In this document: positions 1 through 6,629 of the stretch, in pieces
Numbering within the stretch: the stretch's first letter is position 1
Layout of the letters: each line of letters opens with the position of its first letter
NCBI GenBank assembly: GCA_016867615.1
Contig: VGJG01000090.1
Location: 1 to 6,881, forward strand
Reading direction: 5' to 3'
Origin: Candidatus Aminicenantota bacterium
GTDB taxonomy: Bacteria; Acidobacteriota; Aminicenantia; Aminicenantales; JAFGAV01
DNA: 6,881 bases
Translations under genes and position numbers: made by a program
Notes under the pieces: generated by a model
Told to the model about the DNA's origin: nothing
Databases searched by the model: none
The model's input: only the letters and a program-made list of their open reading frames with translations

Positions 1-82
1 TGAGAAGCTGGCCGACCTCACCTCGGACGACAGGCTCCACGAGACGCGACGGATCATGCACAAGGACCTCCACCGGCACTGA
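1..82 (+). CDS. 3' end of an unidentified protein-coding gene (partial)
   Basis: Reading from base 2, an open frame of 26 codons ends in TGA at 80-82. The visible tail is charged and rich in His and Arg, with EKLADLTSDDRL near the start and a KDLHRH terminus. There are no recognisable motifs, so no function can be assigned. It lies 18 bp upstream of the URO-D-like gene on the same strand, with no visible promoter or terminator between them, so the two are probably co-transcribed. That a gene ends here is an inference from the open frame and the operon-like spacing; the frame alone is short enough to be open by chance. Confidence 0.5.
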   Translation, partial: EKLADLTSDDRLHETRRIMHKDLHRH

Positions 83-100
83 CGGCCGTCCGGCGGAACG

Positions 101-1138
101 ATGACTCCCCGGGAGCGCTGGCTGGCCGTCCTGACCCGCAGCGGGCCGGACCGGAGGCCCATGGACTACTGGGCCACCCCCGAGGCCGACCGGGCGCTCA
201 TGCGCCATCTCGGCTGTGCGACGCGGCGCGAAGCCCTGGAAAAGCTTGGGGTGGACTTCGTGGTCGCCGTCCGGCCTGAATACACGGGACCCGCTCTCCG
301 CCCGGACGAGGACGCCTTCGGCTGCCGCTTCAGGGAGGTCGATTACGGAGGGGGCTCCTACCGGGAATGCGTGCATCATCCCCTGGCGGAGGCGCGCACG
401 GCGGAGGAAGCCGCCCGCAGCCTCGCCTGGCCCAGCGCCGACTGGTGGGATTGCCGGCGGCTCCACCGGCAGTGCGAAGGGCTGGAGGACTATCCCCTCC
501 AGGGCGGCGGGTCGGAACCCTTCCTGATCTACAAGAACCTCCGGGGGGAGACCCGGGCGTTCATGGACCTGATCGACAATCCCGAGCTGGTGGAGTATTG
601 TCTGGGGAGGCTCGTCAACCTGGATTATCGGCTCACGGAACGGATCCTCGAGGCCCTGCCGGGACGAGTGATGCTGACCTATGTCGCCGAGGACATGGGC
701 GGGCAGGAGGGTCTGCTCCTTTCGCCGGCCCACATCCGCCGTTTCCTCCTTCCCGGAATGAAGCGGATGATCGCCCTCGCCCATGAGGCGGGAGCCTACG
801 TCTTCCACCACAACGACGGCGACTGCCGCGCCGTTCTCCCGGATCTCGTGGAGGCCGGCATCGACATCCTCAACCCCATACAATGGAGGATCCCGGGGAT
901 GGACCGTGCGGCCTTGAAGAAGGATTTCGGTGATCGCCTCGTCTTCCACGGCGCCATGGACAACCAGAGGACGCTGCCCTTCGGAACGCCCGAGGAGGTC
1001 AGGAACGAGGTCGCCGACAACCTGAGACTGCTGGGCGGGGGCGGCGGCTACATCCTGGCGCCCTGCCACAACATCCAGGCCGGAACCCCGCCGGAGAACA
1101 TCGTTGCCATGTACCGGGCCTGCCTGGAGCTCGGCTGA
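101..1138 (+). CDS. Uroporphyrinogen decarboxylase (URO-D) superfamily protein, methyltransferase-like
   Basis: This 345-residue protein has the length and layout of the URO-D superfamily, a TIM-barrel family that includes haem-pathway uroporphyrinogen decarboxylase and corrinoid methyltransferases such as MtaA and MtbA. The N-terminus MTPRERWLAVL is typical of family starts. Diagnostic C-terminal segments are FHHNDGDCR (235-243), DILNPIQW (255-262), LVFHGAMDNQ (280-289) and YILAPCHNIQ (317-326), followed by PENIVAMY (331-338). These match the uncharacterised branch often found in sugar-catabolic clusters rather than true HemE. Where methyltransferase relatives have an H-x-C zinc motif, this protein has H237-N-D239, although Cys322 near the end remains. 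The start at 101 is preceded by a weak GGCGGA at 93-98. It follows the upstream gene by 18 bp and converges with the large minus-strand gene. Family membership is secure; the substrate is unknown, and a methyl-transfer role is inference. Confidence 0.85.
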   Translation: MTPRERWLAVLTRSGPDRRPMDYWATPEADRALMRHLGCATRREALEKLGVDFVVAVRPEYTGPALRPDEDAFGCRFREVDYGGGSYRECVHHPLAEARTAEEAARSLAWPSADWWDCRRLHRQCEGLEDYPLQGGGSEPFLIYKNLRGETRAFMDLIDNPELVEYCLGRLVNLDYRLTERILEALPGRVMLTYVAEDMGGQEGLLLSPAHIRRFLLPGMKRMIALAHEAGAYVFHHNDGDCRAVLPDLVEAGIDILNPIQWRIPGMDRAALKKDFGDRLVFHGAMDNQRTLPFGTPEEVRNEVADNLRLLGGGGGYILAPCHNIQAGTPPENIVAMYRACLELG

Positions 1139-1145
1139 GGAGAGA

Positions 1146-4100
1146 CTATCTCACCCGCCATTCATGGATCCCGGCCGAGAACCCCTCACGGGACCTGAAC
1201 TCGAGCCTCAAGGCCGCCGTCCGGACGGGCTGGAAGGTCCGGATGTTGAACCGGTCCCTCTCGGTTCCGGATTCCGAGGCGTCGCTCACGGGTTTCCAGG
1301 CTTTCCCCTTCAGGTAGAGGACGCGCCAGGAGTCCGGGAGCCGGCAATCCCCCCCCTCGTACCAGTAGACTTCCACGCCCGAGACAATGACGGGCGAGGG
1401 GAATTCGTACTGCGCCCATTCCCGCGTTCCCTTCTCCGGCCTCCAGTGAACGAAGGGGTAGGCCGTGTCGCCGGAGGAAGCGGGGTCGCGCCGGTCGTTG
1501 AGAGGCCAGGCTTCCCGGCCCCCGGAGGCTGTGGCTTTGGCCGCAGATGCCTTCGACGGCCGGGGCAGGGGGCGCGCTGCTGAGGGATCCCGGGCCAGCC
1601 AGACGGCCATCTCCCCGGGGCTTCGGTGCGCCCAGGCGTAGTAAGGGACGGCCATGAAATCTTGAGGGGATGCGACCAGGGACCGGCCGTCTTCGTCGAT
1701 GCGCAGGGCAGAGGCCCGACCCCGGAGGACCACGACGCCTCCCAGGAGGTCGTCCCGGGTCTGGGGTTCGAGAATGCTCCCGTCGGGTAAGACCAGGTTG
1801 GATACGTATCCCGAATTGTCCGCGCCCTCGGCGCAGTATACGATCGGGCCCCTTTCCAGGGCGACGCGTCCCAGGTTCTCCCGGACCCGTTCATCGGCCC
1901 CGACCCTGCGGACAGGCATGGGCAGCTCGAGCTCGATCAGGTCGCCGCCGGTCCAAGCGCGTTCGAGGAAGGCCCAGCCCTGTCCGGGGTCGACCGCCAC
2001 AGTCCGGCCGTTGACCTTCAGGTTTACGGTTGGTTTGGGGCCGTCCGCATAAGCATACAGGCCGCCCGGAAGGGGCTGAAGACGCGCCCATCCGGGAATG
2101 CGGACGGCGACCGTGAAAGCGGCTTGGCGTACCGGCTCGAGTCGGATTTGCACCCGGCCGTCCCAGGGGTAGCCGGTGTTCTGGACGACCTGGATTTCGA
2201 GGCCGTCGTCCATCGTCACCGAAGCCCGGCTGTCGGCGAAGAGATTGACATAAAGGATGCTTCCCTTGCGGGCATAGACGAAACCCGGGAGGGAGGGGAT
2301 GAAGCGGGCGACGTTCGAGGGACAGCAGGCGCAGGCGAACCAGGGGCTCCGCCGGTGCTGGCCGAAGGAGGCCAGGGGGTTGGGATAGAAGAAGCGGTCT
2401 CCCTCGAGGCCGATGCCCGACAGGATGCCGTTGAACAGGAGCCTCTCCACGACATCGAGATATTCCGGCGCGCCCGTCAGGAGGAACATGCGCTGGCTCC
2501 AGAGGGCCATGGCGATCGAGGCGCATGTCTCGCAATAGGCCGTGGCGTTGGGAAGATGATGATCGGGGCCGAACCCCTCGATCGAGCCCGCCGCCCCGAT
2601 GCCGCCGGTGATGTACATTTTTTTCGATACGGCGTTTCGCCACAGGGTCTCCAAGGCTTCACGGGCGGCCGGTCCGGCGTCGGTCAAGGCGGCGATGTCC
2701 GCCGCGCCGGCGTAGTAATAAGCCGCCCGGACGGCGTGGCCGACGGGCTCGGTCTGCTCGGTCAGGGGTTTGTGATCCTGGGCGTACTCGCCGAAGGACT
2801 CACGGCCCCGGGTGCGCCCGCGCTCCTCCACGAAGTACCGGGCCAGGTCGAGATACGTCTTGTTCCCCGTCAGCCGATAGAGCTTGACCAGGCCGATCTC
2901 GATCTCCTGGTGGCCGGGCAGCCCGCGGCGTTTTCCGGGGCCGAAGACGGAGGCGACCAGGTCCGCGTTCTTGAGGGCGACGTCGAGAAGCGCCCGTTTT
3001 CCCGTGGCTTGGAAATGCGCCGCCGCCGCCTCATAGAGGTGGCCGGCGTTGTAGAGCTCATGGCCCCAGCGCAGGTCGGTCCAGCGCTCGGGCGTCTCGA
3101 CCCAGAGCACGAAGGGGTTCTGCTGGAAGATCGTGCGGGCCGTATAGAGATAGCCGTCCGGTTCCTGGGCCGCGGCGATGACCGAGACGAGCGCGTCGAC
3201 CTTTTTCTCCAGCCCCGGGTCGGGATGGGTTTTGAGCGCGTAGGCGGCCCCCTCGAGGATCTTGTAGACGTCCGAGTCGTCAAAGGGGTAGCGGCTGTGG
3301 AAGATGCGCTCCGGAGAGGAGCCCGCGAGCAGCGCCGCGGCGGTCTCGAAGTTCCGGATGCGGCCCGTCTCCTCGCATTGCCGGATCGCGTAGGGGATCG
3401 TCAGGCGGCGGTTCGTCTCCAAGCGCCCCGCCCAGAAGCGGTCGGTGAAGGACACCCGGGTAAAGGGGACGGGCTCCAGATCGTAGTCCGGTCTCAGGGA
3501 ATCCAGGAGTGTGACCTCATAGACCAGGGCCGTTCCCGGGGGGATGACGAAACGCTTTTCACCGCGGCGCTCGCGGCCGTAGAAAGCCCGGTCGCCGTAA
3601 GCCAGGCCGGCGGGGGCGATGACGAGCCGTTTCTCGCCGGTCTCCATGGACGCCAGCGCGGATGCCAGGGCCGGCGTCAGGGTGTTCCGTCCCGGAACGT
3701 AAACGAACGGCTGGGCCGGAGGCGCGTCCGACGGACGGCCTTCATCGGCCGTGCTGTAGAAGGCTTGTCCGGAGAGCGTCCGGCCGGTATAGATCACCCT
3801 CAGCCGGTCGGTTGGAGCGGGGTGGGCGCCCCGTCCGGGGGCGAGGATCTTGTGGCGCGCTCCGGAGGGCATCAGGAGTGCTTCGGGCCAGGAGGAGGCG
3901 ATGAGCGCCGCCTCGCGCCGGTCGCGGAGACGCGCCTCCTCCCGGACGCGACGGCGGGCGTCTTCCAGGAGCCGTACGAACGCCCGCCTGTCGGACCGGA
4001 AGGCCGCCGCGCCCGGTCCGGAGCGGACGATATCCACCGAGGAGATCGCATCCCCCTGAACGATCCGATAGACCGCCTCCAGGCCCTCGACCACGCGGCC

Positions 4101-4574
4101 GAAGACCGTGTAGTTTCCGTCGAGATAAGACCGCTCGTCCAGGGTGATATAGAACTGGCTGCCGTTGGTGTGCGGTCCGGCGTTGGCCATTCCCAGGACT
4201 CCCGCCCGGTCATGGACGAGGCCCGGGACGATCTCGTTGGGGATGGAGTAATCCGGGCCTTCCGCGCCCTGGCGGTCGGGCCGCCCGGCCTGGATGACAT
4301 GACCGGGAACGACCCGGTGGAACTTGGTGCCGTTGAAAAAAGGCCGTCCCGGGGGGAACACTCCGTTGTCGATCGTTCCCTCGGCCAGACCGATGAAATG
4401 GGCCGTGGTGAGCGGCGCTCGACGATAATCGAGCTCGAGGACGATGACGCCCTTGTCCGTGTTGAGGCGGGCCAGGATTCTGTCCTCCGGGCCGGGACTC
4501 TTCTCCGGGTGAAGGGGCAGGGTCGAAAGGAGCGCGATCACCATCGAGGCGGTTTTTTTCGCGGGATGGGACAT
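1146..4574 (-). CDS. Cyclophilin-FKBP-GH127 (beta-L-arabinofuranosidase-like) fusion protein
   Basis: This protein of 1142 residues joins four regions in one uninterrupted frame. Residues 1-22 look like a weak export signal: K6-K7, then a short hydrophobic stretch, with no clear cleavage site or lipobox. Residues 34-185 are a cyclophilin domain with FHRVVPGHVIQAG (85-97), NGSQFYI (137-143) and YTVFGRV (155-161). Residues 190-225 form an Arg/Glu/Ala-rich, probably helical linker. Residues 228-360 are an FKBP domain with VIYTGRTLSG (260-269), METGEKR (310-316) and GLAYGD (323-328). Residues 366-1000 are a full-length GH127/DUF1680 domain. Candidate catalytic and zinc residues, matched by motif and spacing to the bifidobacterial enzyme HypBA1, are E666 (acid/base), E682 and C684 in CETC, and C750-C751 in CACCPSN, with C750 as nucleophile. 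After a Pro/Ala-rich linker, residues 1016-1142 form a discoidin-like beta-sandwich typical of DUF1680 C-termini. Position 4574 is chosen as start because GGAGG lies 6 bases upstream; upstream in-frame ATGs lack a ribosome site. There is no Met between residues 311 and 652, so a separate glycosidase start is unlikely. Isomerase and glycosidase activities are predicted only. Confidence 0.9.
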   Translation of the reverse strand: MSHPAKKTASMVIALLSTLPLHPEKSPGPEDRILARLNTDKGVIVLELDYRRAPLTTAHFIGLAEGTIDNGVFPPGRPFFNGTKFHRVVPGHVIQAGRPDRQGAEGPDYSIPNEIVPGLVHDRAGVLGMANAGPHTNGSQFYITLDERSYLDGNYTVFGRVVEGLEAVYRIVQGDAISSVDIVRSGPGAAAFRSDRRAFVRLLEDARRRVREEARLRDRREAALIASSWPEALLMPSGARHKILAPGRGAHPAPTDRLRVIYTGRTLSGQAFYSTADEGRPSDAPPAQPFVYVPGRNTLTPALASALASMETGEKRLVIAPAGLAYGDRAFYGRERRGEKRFVIPPGTALVYEVTLLDSLRPDYDLEPVPFTRVSFTDRFWAGRLETNRRLTIPYAIRQCEETGRIRNFETAAALLAGSSPERIFHSRYPFDDSDVYKILEGAAYALKTHPDPGLEKKVDALVSVIAAAQEPDGYLYTARTIFQQNPFVLWVETPERWTDLRWGHELYNAGHLYEAAAAHFQATGKRALLDVALKNADLVASVFGPGKRRGLPGHQEIEIGLVKLYRLTGNKTYLDLARYFVEERGRTRGRESFGEYAQDHKPLTEQTEPVGHAVRAAYYYAGAADIAALTDAGPAAREALETLWRNAVSKKMYITGGIGAAGSIEGFGPDHHLPNATAYCETCASIAMALWSQRMFLLTGAPEYLDVVERLLFNGILSGIGLEGDRFFYPNPLASFGQHRRSPWFACACCPSNVARFIPSLPGFVYARKGSILYVNLFADSRASVTMDDGLEIQVVQNTGYPWDGRVQIRLEPVRQAAFTVAVRIPGWARLQPLPGGLYAYADGPKPTVNLKVNGRTVAVDPGQGWAFLERAWTGGDLIELELPMPVRRVGADERVRENLGRVALERGPIVYCAEGADNSGYVSNLVLPDGSILEPQTRDDLLGGVVVLRGRASALRIDEDGRSLVASPQDFMAVPYYAWAHRSPGEMAVWLARDPSAARPLPRPSKASAAKATASGGREAWPLNDRRDPASSGDTAYPFVHWRPEKGTREWAQYEFPSPVIVSGVEVYWYEGGDCRLPDSWRVLYLKGKAWKPVSDASESGTERDRFNIRTFQPVRTAALRLEFRSREGFSAGIHEWRVR

Positions 4575-4580
4575 GGGTTT

Positions 4581-4585
4581 CCTCC
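4581..4585 (-). promoter_or_regulatory. Shine-Dalgarno site fixing the start of the fusion gene
   Basis: On the minus strand, GGAGG sits 6 bases before the ATG at 4574. The in-frame ATGs at 4598 and 4724 have no comparable site, and the latter would overlap the divergent kinase gene. This supports the 4574 start. Confidence 0.75.
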
Positions 4586-4596
4586 GGATCGATTTC

Positions 4597-4625
4597 ATTT
4601 TGACAGGGAAGGTCGGAAAGGGCAA
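4597..4625 (-). promoter_or_regulatory. Possible sigma70-type promoter for the fusion gene
   Basis: On the minus strand, TTGCCC (4625-4620) is followed after exactly 17 bases by CAAAAT (4602-4597). Each hexamer matches consensus at 4 of 6 positions. Transcription would begin near 4590, leaving a leader of about 16 bases that contains the GGAGG site. The match is modest, and only its spacing and its place in a divergent gap make it plausible. Confidence 0.3.
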
Positions 4626-4639
4626 GCGGCTCGGAAGGC

Positions 4640-4668
4640 TTGACTGGGTGCCAAGTCGGGGATAGGAT
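4640..4668 (+). promoter_or_regulatory. Probable sigma70-type promoter for the kinase-lipoprotein operon
   Basis: TTGACT (4640-4645; 5 of 6 to consensus) and TAGGAT (4663-4668; 4 of 6) are separated by the ideal 17 bases. Transcription would start near 4675, giving a leader of about 12 bases with the purine-rich GGGGAAGGGA ribosome site before the ATG at 4687. A perfect TTGACA also occurs at 4600-4605 but has no -10 element at proper spacing. Confidence 0.45.
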
Positions 4669-4686
4669 TCTCCGGGGAAGGGACAC

Positions 4687-5718
4687 ATGGCTCCTCTCGC
4701 CGTCGCGGCCTTCGGAGAGATCATGCTCCGGCTCTCTCCGTCCGGGAAAGAGCGGCTGCTGCAGGGTGCGCATCTTCAGGCCTCCTTCGGGGGAGGGGAG
4801 GCCAACGTGCTCGTGTCTCTGGCGGCGCTCGGCCATCGGACGAGGTTCATCACCTTTGTTCCGGACAATGCCCTGGGAGACGCGGCAGCGGCCGAGCTGA
4901 GGAAACGCGGCGTGGGCACGGATTTCGTCCTGCGCCGGGAGGGCCGCTTGGGGCTCTATTTCCTCGAGCACGGCTCCGGTCCCAGGCCGTCTCAAGTCCT
5001 TTACGACCGTGAACGGTCGAGCCTGGAAAAGGCCGGTCCGGGCGACGTCGACTGGGGACGGGCCCTGAAGGGAGTCGCCTGGTTCCACGTCACGGGGATC
5101 ACGCCCGCGTTGAGCCCGTCGGCCGCTGCCCTGACAGAGGAGGGCGTCCGGGAGGCGCGCGCCGCGGGAATCAAGGTCTCGCTCGACCTCAACTACCGCT
5201 CCAAGCTGTGGAGATATGGAAAGACGGCTCCCGAGGTCATGGGCGGATTGGCGGCAGCGGCCGATATCCTCCTGGCCAATGAGGAGGACTGCCGGAAAGC
5301 GCTCGGGATATCGGCCGGGACGGACTCGAAGGCGGCGGCCGATCTCCGGTCGGCAGAGAAATTGACCGCCCTGGTCATGGAGCGTTTTCCGGGGCTCGAA
5401 GCCCTGGCCGTCACCCTGCGCGGCAGCCTGGGCGCCGACCGCAATCTCTGGACGGCGGTCTTGAGAACACGGGAGGGTTTCTGGTGCGGGCCGTCATACG
5501 ACATCTTTCCCGTCACGGACCGGGTGGGCGCGGGCGACGCTTTCGCCGCCGGGTTCATCCACGGCTGGAGCCGGCCGTTCGGGCCCGAGAAAACCCTGGG
5601 CTTCGCCCTGGCCGCCTCATGCCTCAAGCACACGATTCCCGGGGACTGGAACCTGATAAGCGAGTCCGAAGCCTTGGGGCTGCTCGAGGGAGACGGCTCC
5701 GGCAGGATAATAAGATGA
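4687..5718 (+). CDS. kdgK: PfkB-family sugar kinase, probable 2-keto-3-deoxygluconate kinase
   Basis: The 343-residue protein is a complete PfkB/ribokinase-fold kinase that transfers phosphate from ATP to a sugar. The N-terminal signature FGGGEANVLVSLAALG spans 34-49, and the C-terminal signature DRVGAGDAFAAG spans 278-289, with D284 as the expected catalytic base in the anion-hole GAGD. SLDLNYRSKLW (165-175) and the ANEED segment (197-201) are characteristic of the KDG-kinase branch, as is YDRERSS (106-112) in the substrate region. KDG kinase makes 2-keto-3-deoxy-6-phosphogluconate, which KDPG aldolase then cleaves, in cytoplasmic breakdown of pectin and other uronates. The start at 4687 fits the family N-terminus and has a purine-rich ribosome site. 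The gene is divergent from the GH127 fusion and overlaps the following lipoprotein gene by ATGA, so those two are probably co-transcribed. Another PfkB substrate, such as fructose or 5-dehydro-2-deoxygluconate, is possible but less likely. No KDPG aldolase gene is visible in this window. Confidence 0.85.
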   Translation: MAPLAVAAFGEIMLRLSPSGKERLLQGAHLQASFGGGEANVLVSLAALGHRTRFITFVPDNALGDAAAAELRKRGVGTDFVLRREGRLGLYFLEHGSGPRPSQVLYDRERSSLEKAGPGDVDWGRALKGVAWFHVTGITPALSPSAAALTEEGVREARAAGIKVSLDLNYRSKLWRYGKTAPEVMGGLAAAADILLANEEDCRKALGISAGTDSKAAADLRSAEKLTALVMERFPGLEALAVTLRGSLGADRNLWTAVLRTREGFWCGPSYDIFPVTDRVGAGDAFAAGFIHGWSRPFGPEKTLGFALAASCLKHTIPGDWNLISESEALGLLEGDGSGRIIR

Positions 5719-6236
5719 GAGCCGGTACCGCCGCTCTCGCCGCGGCCGTCCTGTCGGTTTTCCTCCCGACGGGCTGTCAACGGAGCTCCGGGCCGCTGCC
5801 GGAGGGAGTTCAGCCCGTCAGCAGGGTCCTGGCCCTGGGCCGGGCTCCGGTGGCGATGGGTTCCCCTTTTTCGCTGTCCTCGGGAGCGGGCGAGCCGGAA
5901 TTCGCCGTCCCTGTCCGCAACGTGACCGATGCCGCCGTGAACGCCGTTCTGTGGACGGTCGTCCCCTTCGACAGAGCGGGGAACATCATCCAGGACGGCG
6001 AGACCGACGGCGGTTACGAAGACCCCCTGAACCCCATCCGGCCGGGGGAGGAGGTCGAGTTGACGTTCGGCGTCTCCTCAACGGATGCTATCCGGGTCAA
6101 GCTGGTGCTGAGGGAAGTGGTCTACGTTCCGCCGATCCCGCGCGGGACCGAAAACCCGGCGGCCCCCCGGAAGTGGGCCAACCCTTATTACCGGGCGGAG
6201 CTGGCGGTCGCTCGGGGGATCGCGCTGCCCCGTTAG
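5715..6236 (+). CDS. Small predicted lipoprotein of unknown function
   Basis: The ATG at 5715 overlaps the kinase stop in ATGA, so translation is probably coupled; a weak AGG lies 8 bases upstream. The product has 173 residues. Residues 1-20 form a signal peptide with a hydrophobic core (AALAAAVLSVFL) and a lipobox-like LPTGC, making C21 the likely lipidated residue. Pro at -3 is atypical, so lipidation is probable rather than certain. The mature part has alternating hydrophobic beta-strands, a PIRPGEEVEL turn, and a segment ending in W-x-NPYY near residue 150. This resembles small beta-sandwich domains of unknown function that occur in many cell-envelope proteins (DUF5780-like is a loose suggestion). 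No catalytic motif is seen. Its position after kdgK suggests co-expression with sugar catabolism, but no functional link is established. Confidence 0.8.
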   Translation: MRAGTAALAAAVLSVFLPTGCQRSSGPLPEGVQPVSRVLALGRAPVAMGSPFSLSSGAGEPEFAVPVRNVTDAAVNAVLWTVVPFDRAGNIIQDGETDGGYEDPLNPIRPGEEVELTFGVSSTDAIRVKLVLREVVYVPPIPRGTENPAAPRKWANPYYRAELAVARGIALPR

Positions 6237-6275
6237 AATCCTCCGGCGAAAGGGAACTTTGCTGCGCAGAGGGCG

Positions 6276-6281
6276 TATAGT
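6276..6281 (+). promoter_or_regulatory. Possible -10 element upstream of the DUF4342 gene
   Basis: TATAGT matches the -10 consensus at 5 of 6 positions and stands 30 bases before the DUF4342 start codon, in a 75-bp gap. No convincing -35 hexamer lies 16-18 bases upstream, so the site is tentative. The gene may instead be transcribed from the kinase operon. Confidence 0.3.
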
Positions 6282-6300
6282 ATTAGGAGATATCCCGAGC

Positions 6301-6305
6301 GGAGG
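6301..6305 (+). promoter_or_regulatory. Strong Shine-Dalgarno site of the DUF4342 gene
   Basis: GGAGG lies 6 bases before the ATG at 6312 and supports that start. An exact complement, CCTCCG, occurs at 6240-6245 immediately after the lipoprotein stop and could mask it in a read-through transcript. Confidence 0.7.
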
Positions 6306-6311
6306 TCGCAC

Positions 6312-6608
6312 ATGTCAGAGAATCAAAAGACACGCTTCAGCGTTTCCGGCGACGACCTGGTCAACGCCGTGAAGAAGCTCATCCATGAGGGGAACATCCG
6401 ACGGGTGAGGCTCCTCCAGGGCGAAAAGCCTCTCATCGATATCCCCCTGACCGTCGGCGCCTCGGCGGCGGTCATCACCGTCCTGGCGGCGCCGGTGCTG
6501 GCGGCCGTGGCGGTCATCGCCGCCCTGGTCAGCGAGTGCACCATAGAGGTCGAGAAAGTGGGGGATTCGAAGGAAGAAGGCGGCCCGGAAAAACCCGGCC
6601 GGAGCTGA
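6312..6608 (+). CDS. DUF4342 family small membrane-associated protein
   Basis: The 98-residue protein has the DUF4342 pattern. A polar N-terminus with SGDDLVNAVKKLIHEGNIRR (12-31) leads to a short strand-like RVRLLQG, then DIPLTVGASAA (43-53), a long hydrophobic segment at about 45-73, and the ECTIEVEK motif (75-82). The charged tail (83-98, SKEEGGPEKPGRS) is probably disordered. Many family members carry an N-terminal UBA-like helical domain that is absent here, so this is the minimal form. The hydrophobic stretch could form one membrane span or a buried hairpin. The family function is unknown. A GGAGG site 6 bases upstream fixes the start, and the gene may have its own promoter. It is probably a general envelope- or stress-associated protein rather than part of the sugar pathway, but that is a guess. 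Confidence 0.85.
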   Translation: MSENQKTRFSVSGDDLVNAVKKLIHEGNIRRVRLLQGEKPLIDIPLTVGASAAVITVLAAPVLAAVAVIAALVSECTIEVEKVGDSKEEGGPEKPGRS

Positions 6609-6629
6609 AAGAAATCCTGCGAAAAATAC

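Noticed and set aside
1139..1153. Bidirectional terminator between the convergent genes
   Set aside because: The 7-bp gap and flanks contain only a 4-bp GAGA/TCTC stem with a 3-base loop and no T-run, so transcripts probably overlap at their ends.
2124..4643. Very long plus-strand open frame (839 codons) antisense to the fusion gene
   Set aside because: It lies opposite a gene with unmistakable domains, has no recognisable motif or ribosome site, and is the usual by-product of GC-rich codon usage in the opposite gene.
4575..4724. N-terminal extension of the fusion protein to the ATG at 4724 or 4598
   Set aside because: Neither upstream ATG has a ribosome site. The 4724 start would run into the divergent kinase gene, and 4574 has GGAGG at ideal spacing.
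4210..5088. Minus-strand open frame spanning the divergent gap
   Set aside because: It crosses two confident genes and the promoter gap, and its product is low-complexity Pro/Arg/Gly-rich without motifs.
5484..5714. Longer start for the lipoprotein inside the kinase gene
   Set aside because: The extension is a shadow of the kinase frame; the ATG at 5715 gives a signal peptide and an ATGA overlap.
5193..5780. Minus-strand open frame antisense to kinase and lipoprotein
   Set aside because: It is a shadow of GC-rich coding sequence with no ribosome site or domain.
6583..6601. GGCC...GGCC hairpin at the end of the DUF4342 gene as a terminator
   Set aside because: The stem has a C-C mismatch and only 4+2 pairs, lies inside the coding region and has no T-run after it.
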